Below are positions 35,101 to 45,703 of a DNA stretch of 64,000 nucleotides, in pieces; the first letter of the stretch is position 1, and each line of letters begins with the position of its first letter. The DNA is from Scenedesmus sp. ARA3 (taxonomy: Eukaryota > Chlorophyta > Chlorophyceae > Sphaeropleales > Scenedesmaceae). The DNA lies in the NCBI GenBank assembly GCA_004335835.1, contig RWJK01001976.1, positions 96,407-160,406 on the forward strand, written 5' to 3'. Both the position numbers and the translations under genes were made by a program. The notes beneath the pieces are model-generated. The model saw only the letters and a program-made list of their open reading frames with translations. It did not search any database and had not been told where the DNA came from.

Positions 35101-35865
35101 ATAGAAGGGTGATCATGCGGTGTGCTGAAGGATTGCGTGCGCAGCGCGTGTACGATCAGCTTGTGCTTGTTGCTGCTGTGGCGGTTTCAGCATAGTGTTG
35201 TTCTTGGCTGTTGGATCTCTGGCATGCAAACCCTTGTGATCGTGAGAACACCAGCATGGACTGCCCATAAGATGTGACATACAGCTTTCCCTTTGCCTGA
35301 TGTGTGATCTGCTTGCCCTTCTGCTGCTGCTGCTGCTGTGCCACATATGCCAGGGAACAGGCTGCAGCTGTGTCTGCTCTGGCAGAGCCATGATCTGCAC
35401 AGACTCTTGCACATGTGTCGGATTGGCGCACCTGAAGCCAAATCAGTGCAAACTTGTTGCACGATGAGCGTAATTTGCCGTCTGCTGCTCTACAGCAGTT
35501 AAGCCTTGGACTGGTGGCCGCTAGCAGCCTGCACGGGGCAGCCGCGGCGGCACATGAGATCTGTTCAATATTTTGCGATTCATAGCGATTGCTAGCTGGC
35601 GGTGTGAAGCATGTAGCACCAATGACTCACAAGATCGCACCTGATATGGTGTTCTCAATGTGCCGAGCGGACGTTGAGAACTATGAATCTATTGTGTAAA
35701 GGCACGTAAAACATGCAGTATTCACGTCCAGGCGCTCATGATGGACGTTCCCTGATGAAACAAGCAGGTGCCTGGGTGCTCGTCCGTAGTGACTGATCTA
35801 CCCTACAAGCTACCTAGGTGATCGTCGAAGCAAACACGAGGAGCACCAGCGTCGCGACGAGGCAT
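26407..35865 (-). CDS. giant low-complexity protein with N-terminal membrane segments, function unknown
   Basis: Phase-consistent exons: 35865-35814, 35653-35641, 35431-35345, 35064-33501, 33061-32193, 31875-29048 and 28736-26407 (about 2,580 aa). The last four exons are well supported. The first three (MPRRDAGAPRVCFDDHL, EHHIR, then ANPTHVQESVQIMALPEQ) rest on splice-site and phase agreement; the conservative start is ATG 35060. After that comes a hydrophobic region (SAFAVVAALFSIF and AFAMLFGLMLLDAV). Ordered-looking islands are LAQAVEGQLLTSLLAHQLAH, VRGCFQLLLAV, SMPIRQLVAQLG, LWACLPLLVVG and RWHVFDTSGMDNFEPG. The rest is Ser/Ala/Gln/Gly-rich with many TP and SP sites. The tail reads DFEVSDDEDD and ends MSMEGLLVE. 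I do not recognise the family; a membrane-anchored scaffold is one reading. Reverse-strand ORFs up to 339 codons here are shadows. Confidence 0.65.
33046..33235 (-). repeat. duplicated 5' edge of giant-gene exon 5
   Basis: About 68 bp around the acceptor of exon 33061-32193 (gcctgagccagcggcacctg onward) recurs 131 bp upstream on the coding strand, starting near 33176. The copy keeps the CTGCAG acceptor and the codons for VPLAQA, then diverges into intron sequence. Confidence 0.85.
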
Positions 35866-36203
35866 GGAGGTGGGCGTACTCTGCCTCTGCTCGAGGGCTC
35901 GCTGCCAATCATCGGTTAAACCTCACAAGTCTTTGTCATCCTTGGACCTCCCCAAGCTGAAAGACTTTGGCATGCAGGATGGTGTGCGCGTCCACAAAAC
36001 GCTTTTATGGGCTCGTTCAGTGAAACATGTGTCACCTGGCATGTTGTCATCTGTTACAGGCTGCCTATCAGGACCACAAACTTAGACCCAGCTGCTCGGT
36101 GCAACGGCCTTGCACCCATTGTGCCACGCCAGTGGCGTACTGTCGGCTGGCGCTGAATTTCCACAATGCTGCAGTTTTCAGGGATTGGCGACACAGCAAC
36201 CCA
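35866..36203. other. short intergenic region, giant-gene promoter side
   Basis: Contains the FPG 3' flank and the likely upstream region of the giant gene. A plus-strand ORF (35864-36085, 73 codons) begins inside the predicted first exon of the giant gene and shows no domain. Confidence 0.5.
36054..36058 (-). terminator. TGTAA polyadenylation motif for FPG
   Basis: Minus-strand TGTAA about 146 nt after the FPG stop codon, a typical chlorophyte distance. Confidence 0.55.
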
Positions 36204-39200
36204 TCACCTCCTCTTCTTCCTGCTACTGCCGGCAGCTGCAGCGCCTGATGTGGCTGCTGGCTGCTTCCTGCGGCCCTTGGCAGGCTGAGCCGCCGCTGCT
36301 GTTGCCAATGCTGGCTCGGCGGCTGCACTGCCCTGCTGCTCAGCTCCTGTTGCTGCAGCGCCGCCGGTGCTATCTTCCGTCTCCTTCTGCTGCTCTGCTT
36401 GACTTGCCCGCCGCTTTGCTGTGCCTCTGCCGCGAGCAGCAGGAGCGGCGGCAGCAGCAGCAGGAGCAGCCCGTTTGCCTGTCTGCTTTGCAGGACCTGA
36501 GGGAGTTGGCAGGGGCATGACAAACGCTCAGAGGCCAGATATAACAACAACAGCAATGCAGAGCTGGGCGCAAGGCAAACACTGACACCCCTGCCAGAGC
36601 ATGCACCACTGTTTGCAGTTGGCTGCCATCAGGCAAAGACCCACACAGCACACTCGCTCGGTGTCAGCCAACAGCTGTCATCAGCAAACCCCACCTGCTG
36701 CAGCTACTGGCTGCTTCCTTGCTTTGCTGCCAGCAGCCTCAGCCAGCTGCTGCTGTTCGCCAGCCTCTTCGTTTCCATCCTGCGGCTGCTGCTGCTGCTG
36801 CTGCTGGTTGTCCTGCTCCTCTGCCTGCTTACTCTTGCGATTTTTGCTGGCGGCTGGCTTGGCAGCCTTTGCTGCCTTGCCAGCAGCACCCCTGCAGCGC
36901 CACACAACAAACACAAAGAGCAGCGTTGTGCTTGCCAGCAAATCAGGCGGTGTTACTTGCCCTGGCTCCAGAAGAGCATTTGTTGCGCATACATTTGTGC
37001 TAATGATGATGTGCTGCTAGGCTCAGGCTGCAGCAGCATGATGCGAACATGATGCAGGCAAGGCAGAGCAGCGCAGGGCAGCACATGGCGGCAGACATAC
37101 AGCCAGTGCCAGGAGTGCTCTCACCCGCCGATGAGCTTCTGCAGGGCTGGCACGTAGCAGCTGGTGCGCGACCCCACAGTGATGTGGTCTGCAGCACAGC
37201 AGCGGCAGCGGCAGCAGCAGCGGCAGCGGCAGCGCCAGGTGCAACCGCAGCAGGGATGCAAGTGAGATGATGGTGATCAGCTATCTTTCCTTGGCAACAG
37301 CAGCACGTGCACTTCACAGCTACAACTCGTTCAACAGGAAAACTGTGCATGACGTGTAAGCACTGAGCACACTGGCCTGTGCAGCAGCAGGCATCACCTT
37401 CCCTGCCTCACCTATCTTGTGTCCCGCCAGCGTGCCTGCCTTCTTACCCCACCTGCAGCAGCACAGCCCACAGCGTCAGCAGCGCCTGCTGTCCGTCCAT
37501 TACATCCTAGGCAGCTGCTCCAGGGACCTTGTAGTTCAACATATCCTACATTGATTGGCACGCTTGGCTCAAGCAATTGGTAGCTGGTAGATGCACATGC
37601 ACAGAACTCAAGGACTTGAAGCTGCCACTGATCACTGAACAAAACAGTTCCTCTCAATTCCTCTCCTCACGTGCCCACCAAGCCAAGTGATTTTGCTTCA
37701 AGCTCTCTACATTCTGGCAACAAATTGCGGTACATCTTATGTGATGGCTGGCAATCGAAGGGCCCACCTGATGTGGAACATCCAGTCCTCTGGGAACTTG
37801 CTGGAGTCTGCATTGGCGGCCACAGCCACCTGCACCACATGCTGCAGCGCAGCATGCAGCGCCTCCACGTGCTGCGGCTGCAGCTCAGACAGCAGCTGCT
37901 CAGGGTGCAGCCGTGCCTGCCACAGCACCTCGTCAGCTACCCAGTTGCCAACACCAGCGCAGAAGGACTGCAGCACGGCAAAGAGGCATGCAGCAGCAGC
38001 ACGTAAGGAAGGTGAGGCAGGCAATGCAGCCAGTGCTCTAGTGCTAACAGCAGCCCTGCCAGACTGCGGCAAGTCAGGTAAGCGCTTGTTGCAACCGCTA
38101 GCAGCGCAGGTGCACATCTGCGGCCACTGCAGCTGGACGGCATCTTGACAAGCTGTTGCATACATCTGCCAGACTAGTCCAATGCAGGATCTAAGCAGTT
38201 GCGGCCCAGAAAGAGAACTCTGCTCGCACATGCCAACCAAAACATGAAGAAAAAGTAACAGCAGCAGCAGCAGCGGCAGCAGCCAGTCGGGCATCACCTG
38301 GTCCAGCAGCAGCGGCTTGAGCCGTGCCGCGCCTTTGGCCTTGGCAGCCAGTGCTGTGCCAAACTGCTCCAGGCTGGGCAGGGCCAGCAGCGGGTCCCAG
38401 CCCAGCTTGGTGATGGCCTCACAAGCAGCAGGGTCGCCATCCACCAGCCTTACCCTGCAAGAGACATGGCAATCAGCAGCAGCCAGCCAGGTTTGAGCAA
38501 GGAAGCAGTCTCAGCAATAGGTCCCAGCCTGGCTTGGTGATGGCGTCGCAGGCGGCAGGGTCGCCCTCCACCAGCCTGACCCTGCAAGTGAGTGACACAG
38601 AGCCGCAGCCAGCCGGGTGTAGGCAAGCAAATTTAGCAGCGGGTCCTGGCCCAGCTTGGAGATGAGTTTGCCATCCATCAGCCCCACCCTGCAAAGTGTG
38701 TGATGTTTGAGAGAGGGCAGTTACATGTGGGTCCTGGCGCCATCTCAGATGGTATGAGCCACAACAAGTTTGAGTCATGATACATCGCCAGGCAGTGCAA
38801 CAAGCAGGCATGGCAGCCAGGCAGGGACGCGGTCAGGCTGTTTGTGAGCGCAGCCGGGGTGTAACCTGTGCCAGCGGCCAGCTGCATACAGCACTGACGC
38901 AGCTGTTAAAAATTCACACTGAAGATGTCAAGCAGCACCAGCCGGCAGGTGCAGTGACCATTAGCAGGTCTTGATGATCTACACCAAGCAGTTGAGAAAG
39001 TAGAGTTGTCTGGGCGGGGGAACCAGTCAGGTGGCAGCCCCATAGGCAGACAGGCAGGCTTAATCAGCGTATTCAATGAAACAACAGGCGAACAAGCTGA
39101 TCATACTCATTGAGTTACAGATCACTGCTTAAAACCCACATGGCTGCGTAACAGCTCATGACGCCATGCACAGGCTAGCCGCCACCATCCTCCCACAGAA

Positions 39201-40730
39201 GGTGTTGCACTGCTGTACGACTGCTGCGGCTTACTTGCCGAAGCGCCGTGCATCGCAGTAGGCCAGCTCGCAGGACGCTGGCCCGTCGGGCCTGTCTGGG
39301 TGGGGCCCAAAGTGCAGCAGCAGCTTGTGGAAGCGGGGCGGCCAGCTGCCAGCACCTTGAGGGGCACTGCCGGCAGGCACAGCAGCCAAAGCACCGTGCA
39401 GCACGGCAGCAGGCACAGCAGCAGACAGTCACCATCAGGGTGGTGTTATCAGACGAGCCACTGTACAGCCACAGCAGCGACAGTGCCCCATTGCAGGAGG
39501 CGCACATGTGTGGTAGGCAGCAGGGCTGTTGACGTGCAGACAGAGGTACTACAAGCAGCAACTGCGATCTTTGGGCAGGGCTCAGCTCTTATGGAACAGC
39601 AGTGCACAAAGCCAGCTGCTCGTGCAGCGGCTTGCTGCTGCTCTGCTGACTCATGCTCGCTCACTTCTCGTACGCCACGATGTGCACGTCGCCTGCAGCA
39701 TCTCGCACTGCAATGTACCCTGTCATGCCTGCAGCAGCAGCAGCAGCAGCAGAGCAGCCAGCAGCAGCAAAGGCGCATGTGATTGCAGCAGCAGCAGCAA
39801 GCGTTCCTGTGCAAGCAGCAGGAGTGGGCTCAGGGGTTGCCAGCTGGCGGCAAGTGACAGGCAGGGCTGTGCTGGACCGCGCTGCACTCTTTTTACTGGT
39901 TCCACCATATGTACTATAATGCGACAGCATCTGCTGGTGTGCCTCAGCACACCTGTCTGCTTGCACAGCCACAGCCCCTGCACCTCTCGTGCGAATTGCT
40001 GTGCGCAATGCATACAAGCTGATCCTGCAACAAGCACGTATGCCAGATCAGCTTTCAAGTGCACGTCATGCACTTCTTGTGCAAGGTTTCAGCCCGCCAT
40101 GCAACACACCAGCCCACAATGCAGGTCACAAGCCATTGCACCAAGCTCCTGCGGGCCCCTCACCAAAGTGCATCAGCGGCATGGGCCCAGCCCCCTCCAG
40201 GCTGAGCCACAGGTTCTTGCCCTTGCGCCCCGCAGCCAACAGCCGCCTGCCTTGCAGCGCCGCCACCAGCTGCTGCGGGCTGGAGCCCCCAAAGATCTCT
40301 GCGGCAGCAGCACATGGAGCGGCGCACGTGTGTGGCAGGGTCTGAGGACGCGGGCGGTGCTGCTGCCGTGGGTGGGGTGCGTGCAAGGTACGCTGCTGCT
40401 TGCAGCGTCTTCCTCTTGGCTTTAGGTGATCAAGATATAAAGAGCTTGCCAAAGTGGTGTGATGCTTGTGTACTGTTGTGTTGTTGCTGTACTGGTCTAG
40501 TCACTGAGGAGCAGCAGCAGTGTCACCGCCACAGGCTCAGCATGCAAGCTGCTAGTGTGCTTTGATCCGGCTCAAAACCACTTCTGCACATCCCACATAG
40601 AAAACTTTTCGAAAACAATTGCTGCACACATACTCTCGTCCTCTGCTGCATCCACCAGCGTGATCTCCCTGCCAACGCAGTGTTCCTCCAAGATGCGTCG
40701 AGCTGCCTCAACCTCTGGCAGCTCCGGCAT
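36204..40730 (-). CDS. FPG1: formamidopyrimidine-DNA glycosylase, plant type
   Basis: Ten exons: 40730-40634, 40298-40164, 39728-39665, 39366-39235, 38454-38298, 37967-37768, 37452-37412, 37188-37125, 36891-36695 and 36496-36204 (459 aa). It begins MPELPEVEAARRILEEHCVG, giving the N-terminal catalytic Pro2 and Glu3. GRKGKNLW supplies the conserved Lys60. CDARRFGKVRL, LLLDQSFCAGVGNWVADEVL (helix-two-turn-helix) and HPEQLL follow. FHIRWGKKAGTLAGHKI and RTSCYVPALQKL replace the bacterial zinc finger, as in plant FPG. It excises 8-oxoguanine and FapyG and nicks abasic sites in base-excision repair. The last about 165 residues are Lys/Arg/Ala/Gln-rich (RGRGTAKRR, KGRRKQP, SSRKKRR end), probably a DNA-binding or nuclear-targeting tail. 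Intron 4 holds two decayed copies of exon 5. Confidence 0.94.
38473..38700 (-). pseudogene. two decayed copies of FPG exon 5 in intron 4
   Basis: Real exon 5 starts at 38454 (VRLVDGDPAACEAITKLGWD). Copy 2 starts at 38581 after an intact TTGCAG and reads VRLVEGDPAACDAITKPGWD. Copy 3 starts near 38688, also after TTTGCAG, and reads VGLMDGKLISKLGQDPLLN with an internal deletion. Neither copy has a usable donor, so they are probably not spliced. Confidence 0.85.
38940..39121. other. FPG intron 4 remainder
   Basis: Non-coding intron sequence between the exon-5 copies and exon 4. No further exon copy or RNA gene is visible. Confidence 0.5.
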
Positions 40731-41509
40731 GATTTCCCGCAAAATAAAATAAATTAAACTAGGAGACAGTTACAATGGCAGCAATGAAAACTTGCTCTGC
40801 ATTACGCCTGCCTTGTATCTCGAGATACAATGTATTGGTGTGGCTCGGCCTTGCAGCATTAGCACCATTACCGGCTTCACCAGCAACTCCTGAGTGCAAA
40901 GTACAATTGCAAATCAGAGAAACCTCCACAACACATGCAGCCAGGCAAGACATGTGTCGCAAAAACAACAGGCTTTAGAGACAAACCCTAACCCACAGGG
41001 GTGCAAACACACTGAGGGTGCAACATAGATAGAAGATTAGGCGTGGCTCCCTTCTATCTAACATGGCACCCCACTAGCGCCGCGCATGTCATATGCATGC
41101 GTTCGCAACATGTTGCGCTGCACACCTGACATGCGGGGCAAAAAGTGCAGTATCACCCGCCTGACACCTGCCACCTCATCACTGATGCAGTGCCCTGGGC
41201 ACCCCCAAATTATGAGCAGGGCATGTGGCCAGTGGCAACATCCTCATGCCTGGCATCAACAGCAATCCAGCAAACCGAATGTACATGTGCAGGCCAATAA
41301 TGAAATTTGGTGAGGCTGCCGCCGCAGCCACAGCCAATGGGAGTGCGACGCGCTCAAGCACAGCAACACCATCCACACGCCTCTAGGATGCCACAAGCCA
41401 CCTTTGTGCAATGCAGGCTGCAACCAATTAGCAATTCACACGTCTCTTGACAAGCACCAACAGTCATTAGCAGCCCCAGTGGCCTGTCATCTGCCTGCCG
41501 CTTACAGCG
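40731..41509. other. intergenic, FPG promoter side
   Basis: Separates the FPG start from the HPPK-DHPS stop; both genes run leftwards. The 100 bp before the FPG ATG are AT-rich (aaaataaaataaattaaa at about 40740). A single CCCTAACCC near 40985 is not a telomeric array. No ORF of interest. Confidence 0.6.
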
Positions 41510-44500
41510 TCAGGGCTCCAAGATGGGCCATGTGCCCCTGAACACTCCGTCAGCCACACGCAGCGCCTCAGCCACCACAGGCACGTTGTGCACGCGCACA
41601 ATGTCAGCGCCCTGCGCTACCGCTGCCACGCACGCCGCTGCCGTGCCCAGGTCACGCTCAGCTGGGGTGTGCCGGCCTGCAGAAGAGCAACAACAGACAG
41701 GCACACAGGGAACTAGGTGATGTCATTCGATACTTCAACGATCAAGTAGCACCAGCACAGCTACGAGTGGTACCACAGCAAGGTGCCCACAGCATGGTGC
41801 ACTGCCAGCTGTCCTGCCAGCGCTTTCTGGTGCCTCTGTCAAGCCTTGCCAGCACACCACGAGCCGCAACACTCTGCATTCTTTCACCGACCTGCATGCT
41901 CTGCAGTGCAACAAAACCAGCCCGCTCCAGTCTGAGCTACCCCATCAATTGAAACCAACCCCACCCCAGCCGCGCACCTGTAAGTTTGCCGATGAAACGC
42001 TTCCGGCTGGGCCCCACCAGCAGCGGCATGCGGCCCCACACGCCCCGCAGCGTCTCGCGCCGCATCACTGCCAAGTGCCCCAGCAGCTCCGCACTGCCCT
42101 CCGAGGTTTTGGCAAACCCTAGGCCAGGGTCCAGCACCAGGTTCCAGGGCAGTACGCCGGCTTCCACGGCCAGAGCAGCGCGCTGCTGCAGCGCCTGGCC
42201 CACTTCCCGCCACACGCAGCTGTACGTGGTGTGCTGCGGCTGCAAAATGTGAGAGAGACGGTACAGCACAGGCGCCAGAAGATGATGACGGCCAGTGGCA
42301 GAAACATGGGTGGACAGCAGTTTGCTTCCACCTGCCCTTCCAGCACATTCACCTCCCTTCCTACGCTACATGCTTACAAACAACGGCCAGAAGGAAGACA
42401 TCAGGATGCCGTCGCCCTTGAACCGGAAGATACCATATCTAAACGTGTTCAACAGTCACTGCTGCCGCCCTCGCCGCCCACCTGCGTCATGTTGGCCAGG
42501 TCGCCCCGCATGTGCATGAGGCAGTAGGGCACCCCCAGCCGCGCCACAGTGCCCAGCATGGCAGGGTCCTGCAGACCCCCTGTCACGTCGTTGACCATGT
42601 CGGCGCCAGCAGCAACAGCAGCCTCGGCGACGCGTGCGTGGTAGGTGTCCACAGACACGGGCAGGTGCACCAGCTCTGAGTCGTCACGCAGCGCCCTGGG
42701 GGGATGTGCAGCAGCAGCAGCAGTGATCAGCAGGCAGACCAGAGCTGTGAAGCAGTACACCAGATGAAGCGGACCACCAGGGCATGAGCATGCCTCCGCC
42801 AACACGCACTCGAGCTGGCACATGTGTGCAAACAGTCTGAGTTGCCCTGCTGCGCAGGTGCAAGCTGCTCTCACTTGTAACATAAAAAGTACATCCACGC
42901 AGTGCACGCATGCTATGGAGCTTCGTCAGCCTTGCGCTGTTCACCTGCGCCACAAACCAACAACACATGTGCAATATGTCTACGTGCCACTTGATCATGT
43001 GCTTGCTCACCGTATCACCGGCACCACGCGCGCCGTCTCTTCCTCTGGCCCCAACCGCTGCGAGCCGGGCCGTGTGCTCTGGCCGCCAACATCAATGATC
43101 TGCGCGCCAGCCCGCGCCATGGCTCGCGCAGCCTCCACAGCGCCTGCCACGTTGACGTCTGGGTTGCCTACCACAGATGCTGGGTAACTGCTGCTGCTGC
43201 TGCTGCTGCTGCTATTGGTGCCTTCTGATGATGTGGCAGAGTTTGTTGCGCTACTGCTACCGTCAACAGCTGCTGCTGCTGTGTCTGCTTCAGCAGCTTG
43301 CTGCTGCTGCTGGTCCTGCTGCTGCTCCTCCTGCTGCGGCGGCAATGCCGGCGGCGCATACACTGCTTGACTGTGCACTGTAGGGCTGGAGTGCCCCTGT
43401 GCTGCTGCTGCTGCTGCTGCTGCCCCAGGCATGTGGCTGCCGCCGTCGCTGAAGCTGTCTGGCGTGATGTTGAGGATGCCGCAGATGTGTGTGCTGTGGC
43501 CCAGCTCCCAGATCTGCCTGTGGATGGGCAGCACGCGGCACAGCCCGGGCTGCCCCACCTGCGGCGATGCACACGGCAACATGGCAGGTGATAAGTGTTA
43601 TGAAGGTGTCAGTGTGATCGAACTATGCTCTTTCACGCATGATGCTGTTGCTCCAACATGCAAGTGACAGAGTGAGGCCTCAGGTTCTAGAATAACATAG
43701 CAGCAGCAGCAGCAGCAGCAGTGCAGCATCACCTGTGCCTCGCCTCCCTCCGCCTCCCACTGCTGCACCGCCTGCAGCAGCTTCTCCAGCACTGAGGCCT
43801 GCGGGGCCGGCTCGTGGATGTAACCGCGCGCAATGTCCTCCGGCAGCAGCAGGTCGGCAATGGGCGCCTTGACAAACGCGCGGTCCTGCCAGCTGCGCGT
43901 GACAACACGGCAGCCGCAGCAACAGCAGCAGCAGCAGCCACAGAGCAGCGCCAATTCTCAGATGCGCTGTTGCACGCAGCTGCCATGTGCAGCCTGCGCT
44001 TGGTATGCACCCTGCTTCCTGCCCGCTGCACACCACGGTTGGCCGCATGTGTGAGTACCTGGATGACAGCACAGCCGCTCAGACGGACACACGCACTCAC
44101 ACGCACACACACGCATAGGCCTGCAGGCACAGCCTCACTGCTGCAGTCATTGCAGTTGCGTCAGTACAGGTCTGCAGGCACAGCCTCACTGCGCCTGCCC
44201 TTCCTCGCTTCCTCACCTGATGTGTGGCACGCTGAGCACCTCGTGCTGCAGGTCCTGGGAGCCGTAGAATATAATGTCCAGGTCCAGCGGGCGCGGGCCC
44301 CAGCGGCGCCCACCCACCAAATCACGGCCTGCGGCAGGCATGCAGCACAAGGCAGTACTGGTACCAGTGCACAAATCTGACAAAACAGCTGGTGTGTAGT
44401 GTGCCTGCTGCTGCGCATGAAGTTGCATCGTGTGCGCCCTGCTTGCTTGTTGGGCTCAGGATCTGCAGCCGGCTCATGCACATCGAGCCAGCTGCACGCG

Positions 44501-44528
44501 AGGACATGCTGCATGCCATGCTAAAAGT

Positions 44529-44570
<42 letters not shown>

Positions 44571-45703
44571 CGCCGCACCTGCTGCCTTCTCTATCTGCTT
44601 GAGGTGGTACAGCAGCTGAAGGGGCGACAGGTCGGTGTGTCCCAGCACCGCCGCATTCAAAAATGGTGCCTGCTCGCTGACATACTGCGGCGCTGTCTCA
44701 TACAGCAGAGACACACGCAGCACCTGCACAGACAGGTGGCAATAGATAATCGGCAGCAGCAGGTCAGCCAGTGGGCCAGGCAGCCAGGAGTTGGGATTAG
44801 CGGGTGCACCTGTGGGTGTACAGCTGGGCAACACAGAGCGAGGGTGGTGCTGCGGCAAGCAGCGCTGCATAAGCGTGCATTGCAGTGAAGTTGACATGTG
44901 CAGCATGTGCATGTGCATCTGCCGCTGCTGTTGCTGCTGCTGGAGGCCCTGCTGCCCAGGTTGCAGCCTGACAGGATGCACCTTGAAATGGTGGCATCAA
45001 CCAAAAGCTGCTGATGGTGCTGGTTGCGTTGCAGCTGCTGCTGCAGCTGTTGCTGGTTGTTTACATGCGTGCAATTGGGTCGTGCACGGCTGCTGTTCCA
45101 GGCAGTTGCTGTACAAATCCAGTCAAGGCCACTGAGCTGAGCTTCACATCCCTTGCCGCTTGCACTGCTTTTTAAGCAATCATGGCTTGGGTTTAAGCTA
45201 GAATGGCTTGGGTTCAAGCTTGCATGACTTGGGTTCAAGCTGGCATGCTTCTGTGCAAGCATGGCTTGGGTTCAAGCTAGAATGGCTTGACACTTCTGCT
45301 TGTAGTGTAACGCCGCTCTACGTAGTGCTGGCGTCAAGCAGGGCTGTCCTGCTCGGTACTGCTGTAGCAGCATAGCTGGTCACCTTTATGGCATGGTTGG
45401 TCAGAGACACCAGGCCATCCAGCAAGTTGTCCACACGGTTGCCCTGCGCAATGCAGGCATGAGCCGCAAGGGTTAACGGCGTGTTGCAGCAGCAGCAGTT
45501 GGCTCCCACCACATTGTGGCAAAGGTATAATGCAGCAGGAGATGGGCAGAAGTCTATTGAATGAGCACTGCCAGCTTGGCATGGTGTTGTGCTGTAATGC
45601 TCATGCTGCGGGGCATCAATCAGGGCCTGCTGATGCGAATGCTTACCTGATTGGTGCCAAGCGCAATTACAACCTCTGAAAAGCTGTTCTTAGGTTGACT
45701 CAT
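41510..45703 (-). CDS. bifunctional HPPK / dihydropteroate synthase (folate biosynthesis)
   Basis: Nine exons: 45703-45647, 45443-45384, 44723-44579, 44328-44217, 43892-43733, 43558-43011, 42695-42482, 42239-41978 and 41676-41510 (574 aa, phases consistent). The HPPK half starts [19 protein letters not shown], continues [20 protein letters not shown], and has the signature [17 protein letters not shown]. The DHPS half has [62 protein letters not shown] and [11 protein letters not shown]. It pyrophosphorylates 6-hydroxymethyl-dihydropterin and then joins it to p-aminobenzoate. Plants keep this fusion in mitochondria, but the first ATG leaves no presequence; the frame stays open upstream without another ATG, so a 5' exon may be missing. 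About 85 Ala/Ser/Gln residues are inserted after [11 protein letters not shown]. Acceptor 42233 is an alternative start for exon 8. Confidence 0.94.
44530..44571. repeat. (CAG)13 next to HPPK exon 3 donor
   Basis: About thirteen CAG triplets begin within 10 nt of the 5' splice site of intron 3 in the HPPK part of the gene. Confidence 0.9.
45181..45291. repeat. 22-bp degenerate tandem repeat in HPPK intron 2
   Basis: About five units of the form atggcttgggttcaagctag, some interrupted. They lie inside intron 2 of the HPPK-DHPS gene and contain no coding sequence. Confidence 0.85.

Noticed and set aside
35864..36085. Plus-strand 73-codon ORF with PKLKDFGMQDGVRVHKTLL
   Set aside because: No domain, overlaps the predicted first exon and promoter of the giant gene, and no splice continuation fits.
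40982..40993. Telomere-like CCCTAACCC
   Set aside because: One and a half units only; chlorophyte telomeres are usually TTTAGGG-type arrays, so this is chance.
41502..41506. TGTAA as HPPK-DHPS poly(A) signal
   Set aside because: It lies only four bases after the stop, too close for a normal 3' UTR.
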